Assembly (NCBI GenBank): GCA_024364735.1
Contig: JAGFNQ010004019.1
Span: 784,027 to 848,026, forward strand
DNA: 64,000 nucleotides
Reading direction: 5' to 3'
DNA from: Boesenbergia rotunda
Lineage: Eukaryota; Streptophyta; Magnoliopsida; Zingiberales; Zingiberaceae
The notes beneath the pieces are model-generated. The model ran no database searches, was not told the DNA's origin, and saw only the letters and a program-made list of their open reading frames with translations. Below, one piece after another: positions 11,820-24,669 of this stretch (position 1 is the stretch's first letter; every line of letters starts with the position of its first letter). Position numbers and translations under genes: made by a program.

Positions 11820-12070
11820 GCATGATCATTAGACATAGCATATGCAATATCATTAAGCATAAACATGTGCATACACATTAAACATAGCATATGCAATATC
11901 ATTAAGCATAAACATGTGTATAAACATTAAACATAGCATATGCAATATCATTAAACATAAACATGTGCATAAACATTAAACATAGCATATGCAATATCAT
12001 TAAACATAAACATTAAACATAGCATATGCAATATCATTAAACATAAACATGTGCATAAACATTAAGGATG
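11820..12070. repeat. Tandem repeat of about 50 bp in the 3' LTR of C
   Basis: The unit 'taaacatagcatatgcaat' plus 'atcattaa(a/g)cataaacatgtgc' recurs about five times, one copy being shortened. The 5' LTR has about three copies at 18190-18345, so copy number changed after insertion. Confidence 0.8.
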
Positions 12071-12589
12071 CTCTTTGAAAAATATATATAGTATAATACT
12101 TGAACATCAACATATCATCATCTTTGGGATCCCTGGCTTGTACCCATTCATCATTTGCACGCATCCCTTAGTAGAGTACGAGGTAGCTAATCCCGACCTA
12201 TTAAGGTACTAGGCAACCTCTAGCCTAGGGACAGATACGGTAGTCCAGAACCGGGGCGTTCTTAAGGTGCCCATCCCTATTGGACCTTTTCCATGATCCG
12301 GTACAAGCCAATACATAAAGTAAAATAGCATACATGATTCTTTTCTTTCCATAGCAATTTCTCTTTAGCATAGCGTTCATCATTTCTTTTCTTTTGTTAG
12401 AAATTGCTCTTTAGACATTTTTTATTCATAATGTCATACATGTCATGGGCATACATTTAAAACATAAATATCATCATAACTTTCAAGCATGAACATGGCA
12501 TGGAGAAAATATAATTTCATGGTAAGGAAATTCATAACATGCCAACTTATCATTCATGATTCATAAAACACATAATGTTCAATTTAAGA

Positions 12590-13380
12590 CTAAGGATAAT
12601 ACACCGAGGGAACTTGTTCCATTTTTCTTTTCATCTATCATGGCATAATAAAATATGGATACCTTTAATTCAACCCTAATTCAACATATACTCTACTGGT
12701 TAAAACATTTAGATATGGTTGTCATGGCATAAAAACACAACACAACATCATACAACTCATACAACATGCATACATTGAATATCCTAGTACCAAGAGACAT
12801 CATCAAGTGAGGTAGTGACCTTAACCCATCCTAACACCCAATTTAAGGTACTGATCATAAACTTCTATGGTTCATATCAACATGAAAATGACAAAGAAAC
12901 AAGAGTAATTGATTCATACAACAAGCATATAATACATATTCTAACACTAGGAAGTATTAGCAAGGAACATGACATCTTTAACTCTTTTTTCTTTTTCCCT
13001 TTATCTACCATGACATAATGAAACATGGATACATTTAATTCAACCATAATTCAATATATACTCTTCTGATCAAAACATTTAGATAGGGTTAACATGGCAT
13101 AAGAACACAACACAACATCACACAACTCATACAACATGCATACATTGAATATCATATTACAAAGAGACATTATCAAGTGAGGTAGTGACCTTAACCCATC
13201 CTAAAACCTAATTTAAGAAACTGATCAAAAACTCCTAAGGTTCATATCAACATGAAAATGATAAAAACAAAAGCAATTGGTTCATACCACATACATATAA
13301 TACATATCCTAACACTAGGAAGCATTAGCAAGTAACATGACATCTTTAACTCTTCTTTTTCTTTCTTTTTGCCCTTATTT
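12590..13380. repeat. Direct duplication of about 380-400 bp inside the LTR of C
   Basis: The segment from the 'tttttcttttcatctatcatggcat' area through 'aagcattagcaagtaacatgacatc' occurs twice in a row (about 12620-12985 and 13000-13345). The same pair is present in the 5' LTR (23880-24245 and 24260-24615), so the duplication predates insertion. Confidence 0.75.
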
Positions 13381-14031
13381 AGGGTATTAACCCAACATGA
13401 TCATAGGGAAAACATAGCCTAAAAATATATATAAAACCCTCAAATAAACATTAACAAAGAATTAAAATATTAGCTAGTCAAAAAGAACCCAAACATCTTC
13501 TTGTAGCCAAAAAGTCTATGGCTTCATGAGAGCCTTGGCCTAAACCTTTAAGGGTCTTTTGCTTCATCTTTTTTTTTCATCATAACTCATAACTTAACAT
13601 CAAGAAAACATTGGAGTCATTAGATAGCATCAAACACAATCCTAAGCCCTAAATCCATGCTTGGTCGAGACTTACCTATAGGGAAAAACTCATGATTTTT
13701 AGCAACACATCGCAAGAACATACAAGAACATGAATAAATCATATATAAACTATTATGTTGCAGGTGAGGGGAGTCTTACCCTTGTTGTCTTGGTTATAAA
13801 CCTCGAATAGAGAAACAAAAGAAAACCTTCTTGACCTTAGAGTACTCCTTGCCTTTGTAGCCTTGTAGAAGAACTTGGATCTTCAAGAGGGAGTCCTCTT
13901 GTGAAGTTTTCCAAGAGGAAAACCCCTTTGGGACTTTCGGCCAAGAAGGAGGAAGAAGAGAGGGGAGTGGAAGGGCCTTGGTGGAAGAGAAGAAGAGAAA
14001 AGTAACTTAAGCCTCTTCACTTCTCATCCCA

Positions 14032-14043
14032 CCTTTTTATACT
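14032..14043 (-). promoter_or_regulatory. TATA box of gypsy C (3' LTR copy)
   Basis: The minus strand reads AGTATAAAAAGG. The same motif lies at 27952-27963 in the 5' LTR. It marks the U3/R border and lies about 110 bp downstream, in the element's sense, of the tRNA-like module. Confidence 0.6.
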
Positions 14044-14150
14044 AAGTGAAGGGGGCAAGTGAAAGGGCATGGTGCCTCCTCTCATGGTGACTCTTCACTT
14101 CCCTTATCCTTACACCTATCTACAATTTCCTTTATTCTCCTAAAAGCACT

Positions 14151-14241
14151 CCCTTGCTAGGTGAATTGGTTACATATGCATTCTTAAGGCTTACAACATC
14201 TCTAAGGTCTAAGGTTCAATCCTTGGCACCTACATTATTTT
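14151..14241 (+). other. tRNA-like Pol III module, antisense in the gypsy C 3' LTR
   Basis: A-box-like TAGGTGAATTGG at 14158-14169 (one mismatch to TRGCNNARNNGG). B-box GTTCAATCC at 14214-14222 (fits GWTCRANNC), inside a small stem AAGG/CCTT. A T4 run follows at 14238-14241, then TTTTT. The A-B gap is 44 nt, in the tRNA range. It points away from the LTR's own TATA box. Transcription is not shown by sequence. Confidence 0.45.
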
Positions 14242-14522
14242 ATTATTTTTAATTCTTTTGCAAGCCCATCTAAAGTAAGGCCCATTTCATGATGTGTTAC
14301 TTCGTTTATCCTCATGGGGCCCATTAGGATAACTAATGAAGTGCTATTTAAGACCCATTAGGAATTTCCACCATTTAGAGCCCATATAAGGCCTATTAAC
14401 ACTTACACTAAAATTCCCACAACTCTAATTATCATTCATGAATCATACTCAATATGACTATTATTCATAATCCTACTCAATATTAGGGATAATATTGAAG
14501 GGAATTTTAGTGGGGTGTTATA

Positions 14523-15436
14523 ATTCTCCATACCTTCTGGCAAGTTCGTCCTCGAACTTAGAATAGCTCCGGAAACTTTTGTTTTATATCGTCCTCGCAT
14601 TCCCAGGTAGCTTCTTCAGATTGTTGACTTTGCCACAAGACCTTGACTAAGGGTACATCTTTGTTCCTCAGTCTCTTGGCATCTCGATTCAGGATCCGTA
14701 TGGGTTTGCTTTCATAAACTCAGGACCTCCTGGATTTGTACGACCTGCGGCTCCATCATTTGGTCTGCATTGGGAATACATTTCTTGAGCATCGATACGT
14801 GGAACACGTTGTGGATTGATGACATCTCCTGAGGTAGCTCGAGCTCGTAAGCCACCTTGCTAATTCTGTTCAGGATCTTGTACGGTCCCACATAGCGCGG
14901 ACTTAACTTTCTTTCTTCCTGAATCTCATTACTCCTTTTATAGGAGTCACTCGGAGGAACAACAAATCCCCGACACCGAATTCCAAAGGCCTACGTCGCT
15001 GATCCGCATAATTCTTCTGCCGGCTCTGAGCAGTCTCTATTCTTTGGCGAATATTCTGTATAGCTCGGGTGGTGTCGTCGATGAAATCCGTCTGGAGTTC
15101 CATCTTTTTCCTTTCGGCTCCTTCGTACCAATAGATCGGAGATCTATATCTCCTCCCATATAGAGCTTCATAAGGTGCCATTCCGATAGTAGCTTGGTAG
15201 CTATTATTATAAGCGAACTCCGCTAAGCATAAATATCGGTACCAGCTCCCTTTGAAGTCCAGGGCACAAGCTCGTAACATGTCTTCCAGTACCTGGTTCA
15301 CCCTTTCCGTTTGCTCATCTGTCTGAGGATGAAAGGCAGTACTGAATCGCAGCTTCGTGCCGAGAGCTTTATGAACACATTCCCAAAACTGTGAGGTGAA
15401 ACGACCATCTCTATCAACACATATCTCATATTCCAT
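14523..15436 (-). pseudogene. Gypsy C integrase and chromodomain-type tail
   Basis: The open stretch 14903-15436 (177 codons) contains the integrase core from DRDGRFTSQFWECVHKALGT through AFHPQTDEQTERVNQVLEDM and LAEFAYNNSYQATIGMAPYE to ALYGRRYRSP. The GPY-type end (EFGVGDLLFLRVTPIKGVMRF) follows. From 14900 down the frame shifts and continues with a chromodomain-type tail (VQIQEVL, then QQSEEATWECEDDIKQKFPELF) ending near the LTR. Upstream of 15436 the pol sequence stops abruptly, so the N-terminal integrase, RNase H and RT are missing. Confidence 0.85.
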
Positions 15437-16190
15437 GTTAGACTTGGTTTACGAAATCGAGTCTAATTAACATTGTTCAATTATATTATATACATCCCAT
15501 TAAACGAACTAATCATTTGTCAAGTCAGTTAACACATAACACAACTTTATTTAATAGGCTCAATAAGTTCGTACAACAACCAACAGAATCTAATGAACTA
15601 GATAAGTTGACATCATTCCCATAATAAAAAATATTATGGCAGTGGCTATCACTCTCTCGTTCATCTCAAATCGGCCAGTCTCGGGATCTTCTACAGATTC
15701 TATCGGGTCTTCCTCAAATATTTTCGGATCTTCCTCTATCATTACAATATCAGGATCTTCCTCAACTAATTCTAGATCTTCCTCAGCATTTCAAAACCTT
15801 CCTCAAACATTTCTGGATCTTCCTCGAACATTTCGGGATCTTCCTCGAACATTTCGGGATCTTCCTCGATCATTTCGGGATCTCCCTCGAACATTTCGGG
15901 ATCTTCCTCTAACATTTCGGGATCTTGTTCGAGGTCCTCCTCAGAATCTCCTAGATCCTCTGGAAACTCATGGCGAAGTAGCTGCCTACATAACTCAGCA
16001 TATGAGATACGACATTCATGATGTCTTCATATCTGGTGTGCAACTTCTCTCGCACACTTTGGCAATGAACGAATCAATGCTCCAATTCTATAGTCATCCA
16101 AGATTGGGAACTCTTCCTGCTCGAGTTTCCAAAATAGTCGATCCAATTTTTCTATATTGCTCACGACATCGCTCATAGCAACGCATCGTG
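15437..16190 (-). pseudogene. Possible gag remnant of gypsy C with acidic 7-residue repeats
   Basis: On the minus strand, about 16190 to 15800 reads as a weakly gag-like segment (LDRLFWKLEQEEFPILDDYR, IGALIRSLP, ISYAELCRQLLRHEFPEDLG) with an in-frame TGA near 16030. It runs into a 21-bp repeat (about 15800-15935) encoding EMFEEDP about six times. The plus-strand ORF at 15636-16178 is its mirror and shows no domain. The gag assignment is an inference from position between PBS and pol; I do not recognise the family. Positions 15437-15640 show nothing. Confidence 0.4.
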
Positions 16191-17506
16191 GTGCACATCT
16201 CATGCAACATCTGGAATTGAAAAAAACGACATAGTCAGTACAAAACTGACAAAAACCAGTAACAAAACTAGTTTTTACTCAATTCACAAATATATGCATA
16301 GAAAGAAGCACCTAAAAATTAGTTTCCTTTACTTTAGTAGTTACAATTACTTATGCTACTGGTCTGATCGATTTGTATGTCTTACATGTTGTTGCTTCAC
16401 TTAAGCCTATTTAAGTTAGGGTTCAACCTAGTGATCAAATAAGTTAGTTTAGTTCGGATTATTGGATCAAACTGGTTTGGTTAAACCAACTAATGGTTTG
16501 ATCCAAAACCGATTGGACCAACCTAGTCTCATTAAACTAAACTTGAGTTCAATTTAAATTAATTGGACCAAAACTAAATTAACTACCGGTTACAACTTCT
16601 GTCTCTTCTCTACTCTTAATTTTTTTTTTGCCGAATTGTATTTATTTATATTTATAATGCTTATACGCAATAATAGTGAGAGTAATAAATACTAATTAAG
16701 AGAGAGGACATGATGGACAATATTAAAGATGATAATAAGTAGTAAAATTTGTATGAAGTAGCAGTAAAAGGTGTATTATGATATTTAACAATAGTGTAGT
16801 TTTGGTAGATGTACAAACAGGAAAATAACAGTGACATATATAACAAGTTTAGATAGTTTAGATATAAGAACTATATTGATATTTCAGTTAGTAAGTTGAA
16901 TAATTTACCTACAAAAACAGATAAAAGTAAGAAAGAAAAGTATGCGAGCATGGATTAAACGTTTATAGGTTTATACTCATTATTAAAATTATTTCTATTC
17001 TTAATTCTAATGCTAATCTTCCAACACTGTCATCTTCTCCTATTGTCTATCACTTATGTATATCATGTATAAAAAAATATTTTCATTATACTAATATTTT
17101 TTTCCTAGATGTTCTTACACTTTAAATTTATGTAGTCTTCTTGCTCTGCTGTTTAAACATTTTACAACAATAAGCTAGTATAAGATCATTTATCATTTTC
17201 ATCATTTTCATGTATATACATGCATTTGTATCATTTTTTTTTCATTATAAGGTAAGGTAAGGTACTACCCTAAGTTTCCATTCCCAGGTAAAAACATGGT
17301 TCCATAATTTCGTATTGGCATACTTAGCCAGAAACATTCCTTATCGTTCTAGAACCATATAGGGTATCACATCTACTTGTATGGTTAGTCTAGAAACATT
17401 CCTATCATAAGTAAACATAAAGCAAACATTCTTAAATCATGTAAGGTAAGATCTTACTTGGAAGCGGCAGGATGCAGGCTTGATGTGTGTGTAGTGAGAT
17501 CGCAAA
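16191..17506. other. AT-rich internal stretch of gypsy C without recognisable features
   Basis: No ORF with a domain is seen. The region contains short runs of GGTTTGGTTAAACCAAC-like inverted sequence near 16455-16500 and homopolymer T runs. It is taken as 5' leader and decayed gag region of C, though an older inserted fragment cannot be excluded. Confidence 0.4.
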
Positions 17507-17520
17507 CTGCTCTGATACCA
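17507..17520 (-). other. Primer-binding site of gypsy C
   Basis: The minus strand reads TGGTATCAGAGCAG, complementary to the 3' end of initiator tRNA-Met, three bases from the LTR edge at 17524. Confidence 0.9.
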
Positions 17521-20282
17521 AGCTGTAACGCCCGCCCCTTACATGAGCGACGCGTTACTTTTTTTTTTCCTTTCTTTCGTACATTATTGCATATGAAGCG
17601 GAAATATAGCAGCGGAAATAATACTAAATCATGAACATATGCAATTGGATAAATTTTCTTTCTAACTAAACTATTTTAAGCACGTGAATCATAGAATAGC
17701 ATATTTAACAAGTGAGTATATAGTTCTACATTAAGCATGCATATCATAAAAAACTTCAACTCCAACAAGTAGTAAGCGTAAACATAAGAACTAACAAATG
17801 CAGTTTATAAGTAGCAACATTAAGTCCATAAGTAGGAGTAAGACAACAGTAGGATCGTTCTGCCAAGTCACCGCCGCACACACACACATGCCCTGCTGCT
17901 GCTTCCCCTTCTTTAGAAACCTTTAGTTTGATCTGCAACATAAGAAGGTAGACTATAAGCATAAAATGCTTAGTAAGCTCCTTGCTTACTCACAAAATCC
18001 GTACATCACATATAAGTAGAAATCTACATCATTTGACATAAACCTATAACATGAATAAATACTTAAAGCATCTAAAGTATATAAGCATAAACACTTAAAA
18101 CATAAACATGTGAGTCGTCATTAAGGACATATGGCATGAGTAAGTACTTAAAGCATGTAACATTTACATAATCTTTAAAACATAATCATGTGCATAAACA
18201 TTAGACATAGCATATGCAATATCATTAAGCATAAACATGTGTATAAACATTAAACATAACATATGCAATATCATTAAGCATAAATATGTGCATAAACATT
18301 AAACATAACATATGCAATATCATTAAACATAAACATGTGCATAAACATTAATGATGCTCTTTGAAAAATATATATAGTATAATACTTGAACATCAACATA
18401 TCATCATCATTGGGATCCCTGGCTTGTACCCATTCATCATTTGCGCGCATCCCTTAGTAGAGTACGAGGTAGCTAATCCCGACCTACTAAGGTACTAGGC
18501 AACCTCTAGCCTAGGGACAGCTACGGTAGTCCAGAACCGGGGCGTTCTTAAGGTGCCCATCCCTGTTGGATCTTTTTCAAGATCCGGTACAAGCCAATAC
18601 ATAAAGTAAAATAGCATACATGATTCCTTTTCTTTCCATAGCAATTTCTCTTTAGCATAGCGTTCATCATTTCTTTTCTTTTCTTAGAAATTGCTCTTTA
18701 GACATTCTTTTATTTATAATGTCATACATGTCATGGGCATTGATGAGCCCGAACTAGGTGTCATAAATGTGGGTCTCAAAATTTAGATATGTGTAAAGCT
18801 GGAAACCCTTTTTGCTATCAAAGAATAAAAGCGTAGTAAAGGGGCCACAGGTCGTATTTTTTCTAGGGCTGGATGAGGTTGTTGGATTTAAGCTTGAGTT
18901 TATGTGTCGTTGATATTTTTGGGTTTCAAATGAAATCTTGGTTTTGTTTGCAATTCAGAAATGAAGCATGATGAAAAAGGAAAGAACTCAATTAAACGAA
19001 CTAAATAAGGTATGACAATTGATGAACTTAACCAATGAACAACTCAATCAAACCAATGCTAATTTGCAAAAATTCGGAAATCAAACTACTGCCAAATGAA
19101 ATATTGCACTGCAGCTTGTGTTTAACTTCGGGAATTACCACTCAAGCAAACCTAATGGGAAACAAGCGGAACAAAACAATTTTGACAATTTTCGGTTGAA
19201 CCAAATGCTAGCACTTAAAGCCTAATTACAGAATTGAGACTTGATACTAATGCCGAAATGACAATTAGAATTCAGTAATAAGCTAGACAAGAAACAAACT
19301 GATTTCAATTTCCATACACACTAAAATTTGCATTCAACTTGACACAAACTAGTGCTAAAATTTCACTTGAAACATTGTGCAGAATTTAAGTAAACTTGCT
19401 ACCAAAATGGATAAAGCTTATGTGCAAATCTGATATGGAGTGCCAAGCTAATACTGACAATTCAGCAATAAAACTAATCGACCAAGCTTGGAAAACAAAG
19501 CTATCAGTGACATGATCTACTGAAATAAATGAAACACTGTAGCAATCAAGCAAGGGGCTGATCAATTCAGAAATGATTCGAAAATGCAGAAATGAAATTG
19601 GAGAATGCAGAAATGAAGTTGAAACCTTTCAGAATTCGAATGCAGCAACAAATGTGTTGGGACCGGGTGCATGTCGACAAGGATACGAGTTCGTAAAATT
19701 CAAAATTTTTCGTGCAGCGGAAGAGTTTGCATAAAATAATTTCTTAAATTATTTTAACTTCGTATCTAGCATGCAATCTTATGGTGTGTTGACATAATCA
19801 TAAAATAAAACTTTGCGGAAAAGTAAACTAATTTACTAAGTACCTCTCGTAACTCGAAGTAAGGGACGAGATCCAACCGTAGCGTCCCTTGGAAGCTCCG
19901 CCTCTATTCGCGTCCACGCCGAGTTCTCTTCGGGATGACTTCACAAAGTCACGAGTTTTGTGCCGACGAGAACTACTAGATTCTCGGAAGGCACAACTAG
20001 AAGAATAAGAGAAATAATGGAAAAACTAACCAACGAAGTAACGGAATCGAATTCCGGGAAGAGAAGAATCGCTATCCGCTTCTTCTTCTTCGTGTTCGGG
20101 TTCTCCTTCTTCTTTAATGCTCACGGCACCACCTCCTTGGTTGTGGTTGGGCGCCAGCCCTAGAGGAGCTAGGGTGCGCCGGCCCTAAGGGAGGAAGAAG
20201 AGAAGGAGGAGAGGAGAGATTAAGAGAGAGAGAGAGAGAATTCTTAATCTCTTAATTGGAATAAAGGGCTAGCCTTTGGTTC

Positions 20283-20292
20283 CTTTATATAG
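20283..20292 (-). promoter_or_regulatory. TATA box of the copia E-family solo LTR
   Basis: The minus strand reads CTATATAAAG. The matching place in the E 3' LTR is 41557-41566 (CTATATATAG). Confidence 0.55.
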
Positions 20293-20694
20293 TAGCAACT
20301 CCTTTGCTAAGTCTCCCTCTAAACCGAATTAACGGAATTGGTTATAAGAAATTTATCTTATAAATTTTCTTATTAATTATTCCGTTTAAACCAAGTCTTT
20401 ATTATAAACTAATTTATAATAAAACTAATTCTTCTTCTCTTTAAATTATGGAATAAATTTTTATAAGAAATTTATAAACTTTCTTATTATGGAAAAATCA
20501 ATTCATAATTGATTTTATAAAATTAAAATAAACCAATTCGTGGATTATTTTAATCTTCCATAAAAGAATAAATTTCTATAAATTTTATTTATATAAATTT
20601 CTTTATACAAATTTATTTATCCATAATTTATAAAATAAATCACACTAGATTTATTTTATTAATTAAACCAATTAAATTGGTTTTTCTCCTCTTA

Positions 20695-20742
20695 TTTGGC
20701 CGGCCACCAAAGAGGGTTTAACACCCTCTTTGGCCGGCCAAA
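20695..20742. repeat. GGCCGGCC long hairpin in the E-family U3
   Basis: Inverted repeat: TTTGGCCGGCC and CAAAGAGGG pair with CCCTCTTTGG and CCGGCCAAA around a 7-nt loop. It is largely kept in E at 41971-42013, where the loop differs. It lies about 410 bp upstream of the TATA box. Confidence 0.75.
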
Positions 20743-23700
20743 ACCAACCCAATAAACCGCGAATTAAACTCATTTAATTCGCCCAAAAAGCCTTCAAAAG
20801 ACTTAGCCATTTTTGGCTTCCATTGCGCCTCTGACTAACTCAGATTCGACTTGTTTCTCTTGATCGGAAAATCTAATTTTCAACTCATTTTAAATCCCTC
20901 GGATTACTCGTATTGCGTGTGACTAAATAGGCTTTCGATTTATGTTGGCCGTCTATAATTAACCCATTAATTATAGAACGATCATGAGTGGCACCTAGTA
21001 GTACATCATGATCCCCAATTAATCGAAAGATCAACGGTTTGACCTCAGAAGAAATTATTCTGAAACCCTTCAGCAGCTCTAATGAGTCGTACCTCATTCC
21101 CTTCACCACCTTATACCCACTTGGTTCAGGACACGGTCTATGGTGTCAGTCCCCACTAGGCTGACTACGTCACACCTAGCCCAAGTAGTGTCTTCCTCGT
21201 CCTTTGGATTTCTAATTACTCTCATGTATTTAAGAGACTCGCACTCTTAACATGATATGCTCTGGCCAGAGGCTTTGAGTAACAATCCGACGATAGGCCT
21301 GGGTATACATCTCCTCGCAAGGAGTGGTGAATCCTTTGTAGGCTGTTCAAACATCTTCGGGCATTTCGGCTTATACCCGATCATCCTGGGTCCACATCTC
21401 CTTGGAGATGCTTGCTTAAGATATCAAAGTATAAGTCTCCATGACCAAGATGACTTGAACACCGCAAGTCAAAGGAACATCGCACTTAAGCCGCAGTAAG
21501 ATCTTCATTGACATATCTACATGTAGATTCCCATATGAAGTCTCACAGCTAGTCACTCCAATGAACTAGTTCCCTTAACTAGCATCCATGTTTATCTCCG
21601 GACATTCCAATGTCACCAGCTAGTGAGAATCAGCTGATTAGAGAAACCCATGCTAGTCTCAACAGAATTGATAGTGTCCATTTTATCAATTCATCGACTA
21701 GGATAATTTCAATACTTCACAATTGCACATTAGAGATAATCACTAGTTGTGATCCATCACAAATTCTCTTATGCTGTGAGTTGTATGCGGACATTCATAG
21801 ATGAGTTAAGATCCAATCAAATACACAAACATGTATACTCAATAGTGAATTATCATTTATTAATAAATGTTTACATCATAAGGCGATTGCCTTAGGACAC
21901 TTCTCTCATATCACTAACAAAATGGATGCAAGGTCAAACAAGCAACTGATGTGAAGCAATTGAATGTGAAGCAAACAAATCGGATACAAACTTCAGCAGC
22001 AAATGAATGCAGAATCAAACTCAATGGAACCAAATTTTAGAACTAAACTGATGTGCAAACAATGAATGAATGCAGAAGTTTAGAGGAAAACCGAGTGCTA
22101 AAATTCATAAAACAAGCTGTAAAATTACAACCAATACTCAGAAGAAAAACTCAGAACAGATGTTCACTAATACTCAATGCTGAGACTGTCATCAATGCTG
22201 GCAGAAATGAAGTGGATACGCATGGGTGACTGATACACAACAGCTAAACTAATTGTAGAAATTATAGCATGAACTAAGTGCAGAAATGAAGTGCAGAGAT
22301 TATAGCTGGACTAAATGCAGAAATTAGAGCTGAACTAAGTGCAGAATTAAAGTGGATACGCAAGGAAGAAAAATGATATGCAGAATTGAGTTGATACGCA
22401 AGAAAAACTTGATACACAGGAAATTAAACAGGAATTAAACTAAAATTAAAAGCAATTGTGCACTAAACAAACTCATTAGCTAACTACTTACATATTTGAA
22501 CCCTAACTATGGCAGAAACAATTCAGAAAGGAAAGCTACAGCAGCTGATACAAAATTCAGACTGAAATTGAACTGCAGAAATGAAAATTACAGCTAATAA
22601 CTGAAAATTCACTAAGTAAACTAATCCTTAATCCCTTCTTTAGCTCAAGAACTCCTTGCCGTCACACAAGGGTGTGCCTCGAACCCGTAAGCTCCACAAA
22701 TCATTGAGAAACTGTCTCTGCGAGTCAATCCGAGCTCAACTCTGCTCAATCTGAAATCCCCATTCGATTCCTTGAATCCAGCTGCGCCCGATTGCGATGA
22801 TGCTTGTGGATGATCCAAGCAATCCAGCGAACCCCTCCAGATAGCTTAGATTGATGAAGAAGGTGCACAACCGATACCAAAGGAAGCAACGGCAGAGCTG
22901 AGGAAACCTCACATCAGCTCTATTTCTTGGGCAATTCTGAGCTGGAACTTCACCGAGAGGCCTTCCCAATGACCTAGGACATGATCTAGTGAAAGGATTG
23001 AGTGGTCGTGCCCTTTAGATGAAGAAAAGCTTGAAGAAAATATGAAGAACAATCGAAGAAGAAGGCTTGCGGTGAAGACGCGACGAGCTGCAATGAGGAG
23101 AAAATTTTGATTAAATACTTTGAAGTGAATGGCCTAGATTGTTCAGGACAAATCCAATGGTTGATCTTTGTCCGATCTGAACCAAACTTTGATGATGTTG
23201 ATCAAGGGTTAGGATCTACCTCCCAGTAGCTCGGATCTTCCAGATTTACAACGGATGACCCAGATCAACCTAATCTTTGAATGGACAGTCTAGAGCCCTC
23301 TGAGGTTGATCCAATGGTTGAATGATCTCTGATTTGGATGAAAATCTCAGATCTTTACCTGAGTGCTTGATCAGCCTTAACCCTAGCTCGGATTGCCTCA
23401 AAGGTTCTCAGATGGCTCAGATCTAGCCGTTTTTGAATCGGACGACCCAGGATTGTCTGAAACTTGATCACTCGATCCGGGTCCACTTCCGACTCAAGTT
23501 TAACCCAGCATGCCCTAGGTCCATGGTCCTTCCATGCCTACAAAAATAGATTAAAAATTTAGTGGCAAAATAATTCAAATATATCAAGATTTACAATTAA
23601 GTCCAAAATAACAGTAATTTCTAGAACCTAAAATAAATGCAAGATTAAGCAAGTAAAATATGTGTCAAACTTGGATTTTAGCAACTAAAATGATCAACAA

Positions 23701-24669
23701 AATGATACTTATCAGACATACATTCAAAACATAAATATCATCATAACTTTCAAGCATGAACATGGCATGGAGAAAACATAATTTCATGGTAAGGAAATTC
23801 ATAACTTGGTAATAATTTCATGATTCATAAAACACATAATGTTCAATTGAAGACTAAGGATAATACACCTAGGGAACTTGTTCCATTTTTCTTTTCATCT
23901 ATCATGGCATAATGAAATATGGATACCTTTAATTCAAGCCTAATTCAACATATACTTTACTGGTCAAAACATTTAGATAGGATTATCATGGCATAAAAAC
24001 ACAACACAACATCACACAACTCATACAACATGCATACATTGAATATCTTAGTACCAAGAGACATCATCAAGTGAGGTAGTGACCTTAACCCATCCTAACA
24101 CCCAATTTAAGGTACTGATCATAAACTTCTATGGTTCATATCAACATGAAAATGATAAAGAAACAAGAGTAATTGATTCATACAACATGCATATAATACA
24201 TATTCTAACACTAGGAAGTATTAGCAAGGAACATGACATCTTTAACTCTTTTTTCTTTTTCCCTTTATCTACCATGACATAATAAAACATGGATACCTTT
24301 AATTCAACCATAATTCAACATATACTCTTCTGATCAAAACATTTAGATAGAGTTAACATGACATAAAAACACAATACAACATCACACAATTCATACAACA
24401 TGCATACATTGAATATCATATTACAAAGAGACATTATCAAGTGAGGTAGTGACCTTAACCCATCCTAAAACCTAATTTAAGAAACTGATCAGAAACTTCT
24501 AAGGTTCATATCAATATGAAAATGACAAAAAACAAAAGCAATTGGTTCATACCACATACATATAATACATATCCTAACACTAGGAAGCATTAGCAAGTAA
24601 CATGACATTTTTAACTCTTCTTTTTCTTTCTTTTTGCCGTTATTTAGGATATTAACCCAACATGTTCAT

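Larger units (their letters stand above)
9319..14522 (-). repeat. 3' LTR of gypsy C, interrupted by a solo LTR
   Basis: It matches the 5' LTR (17524-28443) over its whole unnested length, about 3.4 kb. From 11243 it resumes after the 9412-11242 solo LTR. Notable parts are a 49-bp-type tandem array (11820-12070), an internal duplication (12590-13380), a TATA box on the minus strand (14032-14043) and the antisense tRNA-like module (14151-14241). Confidence 0.85.
19655..21919 (-). mobile_element. Solo LTR of the copia E family
   Basis: It starts TGTTGGGACCGGG and ends CACTAACA, flanked by AAATG at 19650-19654 and 21920-21924. Its 2265 bp align along their whole length with the 3' LTR of E (40959-60023 minus insertions, about 2242 bp). 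It includes a TATA box on the minus strand at 20283-20292 (CTATATAAAG) and the GGCCGGCC hairpin at 20695-20742. Confidence 0.9.
18741..23714 (-). mobile_element. Solo LTR (unassigned family) in the 5' LTR of C, itself interrupted
   Basis: Ends are TGATGAGCCCG and ATACTTATCA, so on the minus strand it starts TGATAAGTATC. The flanks are GGCAT (18736-18740) and GACAT (23715-23719), a duplication with one mismatch. The sister LTR at about 12450 shows the empty site. Without the nested 19655-21919 insertion it is about 2.7 kb. No gag or pol sequence is present. A leader-like segment lies at 22620-23100. The ORF at 22736-22969 has no domain. Confidence 0.75.

Noticed and set aside
15636..16178. 180-codon plus-strand ORF rich in Ser, Arg and Leu
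   Set aside because: Antisense of the acidic heptad repeat and gag-like segment; no domain.
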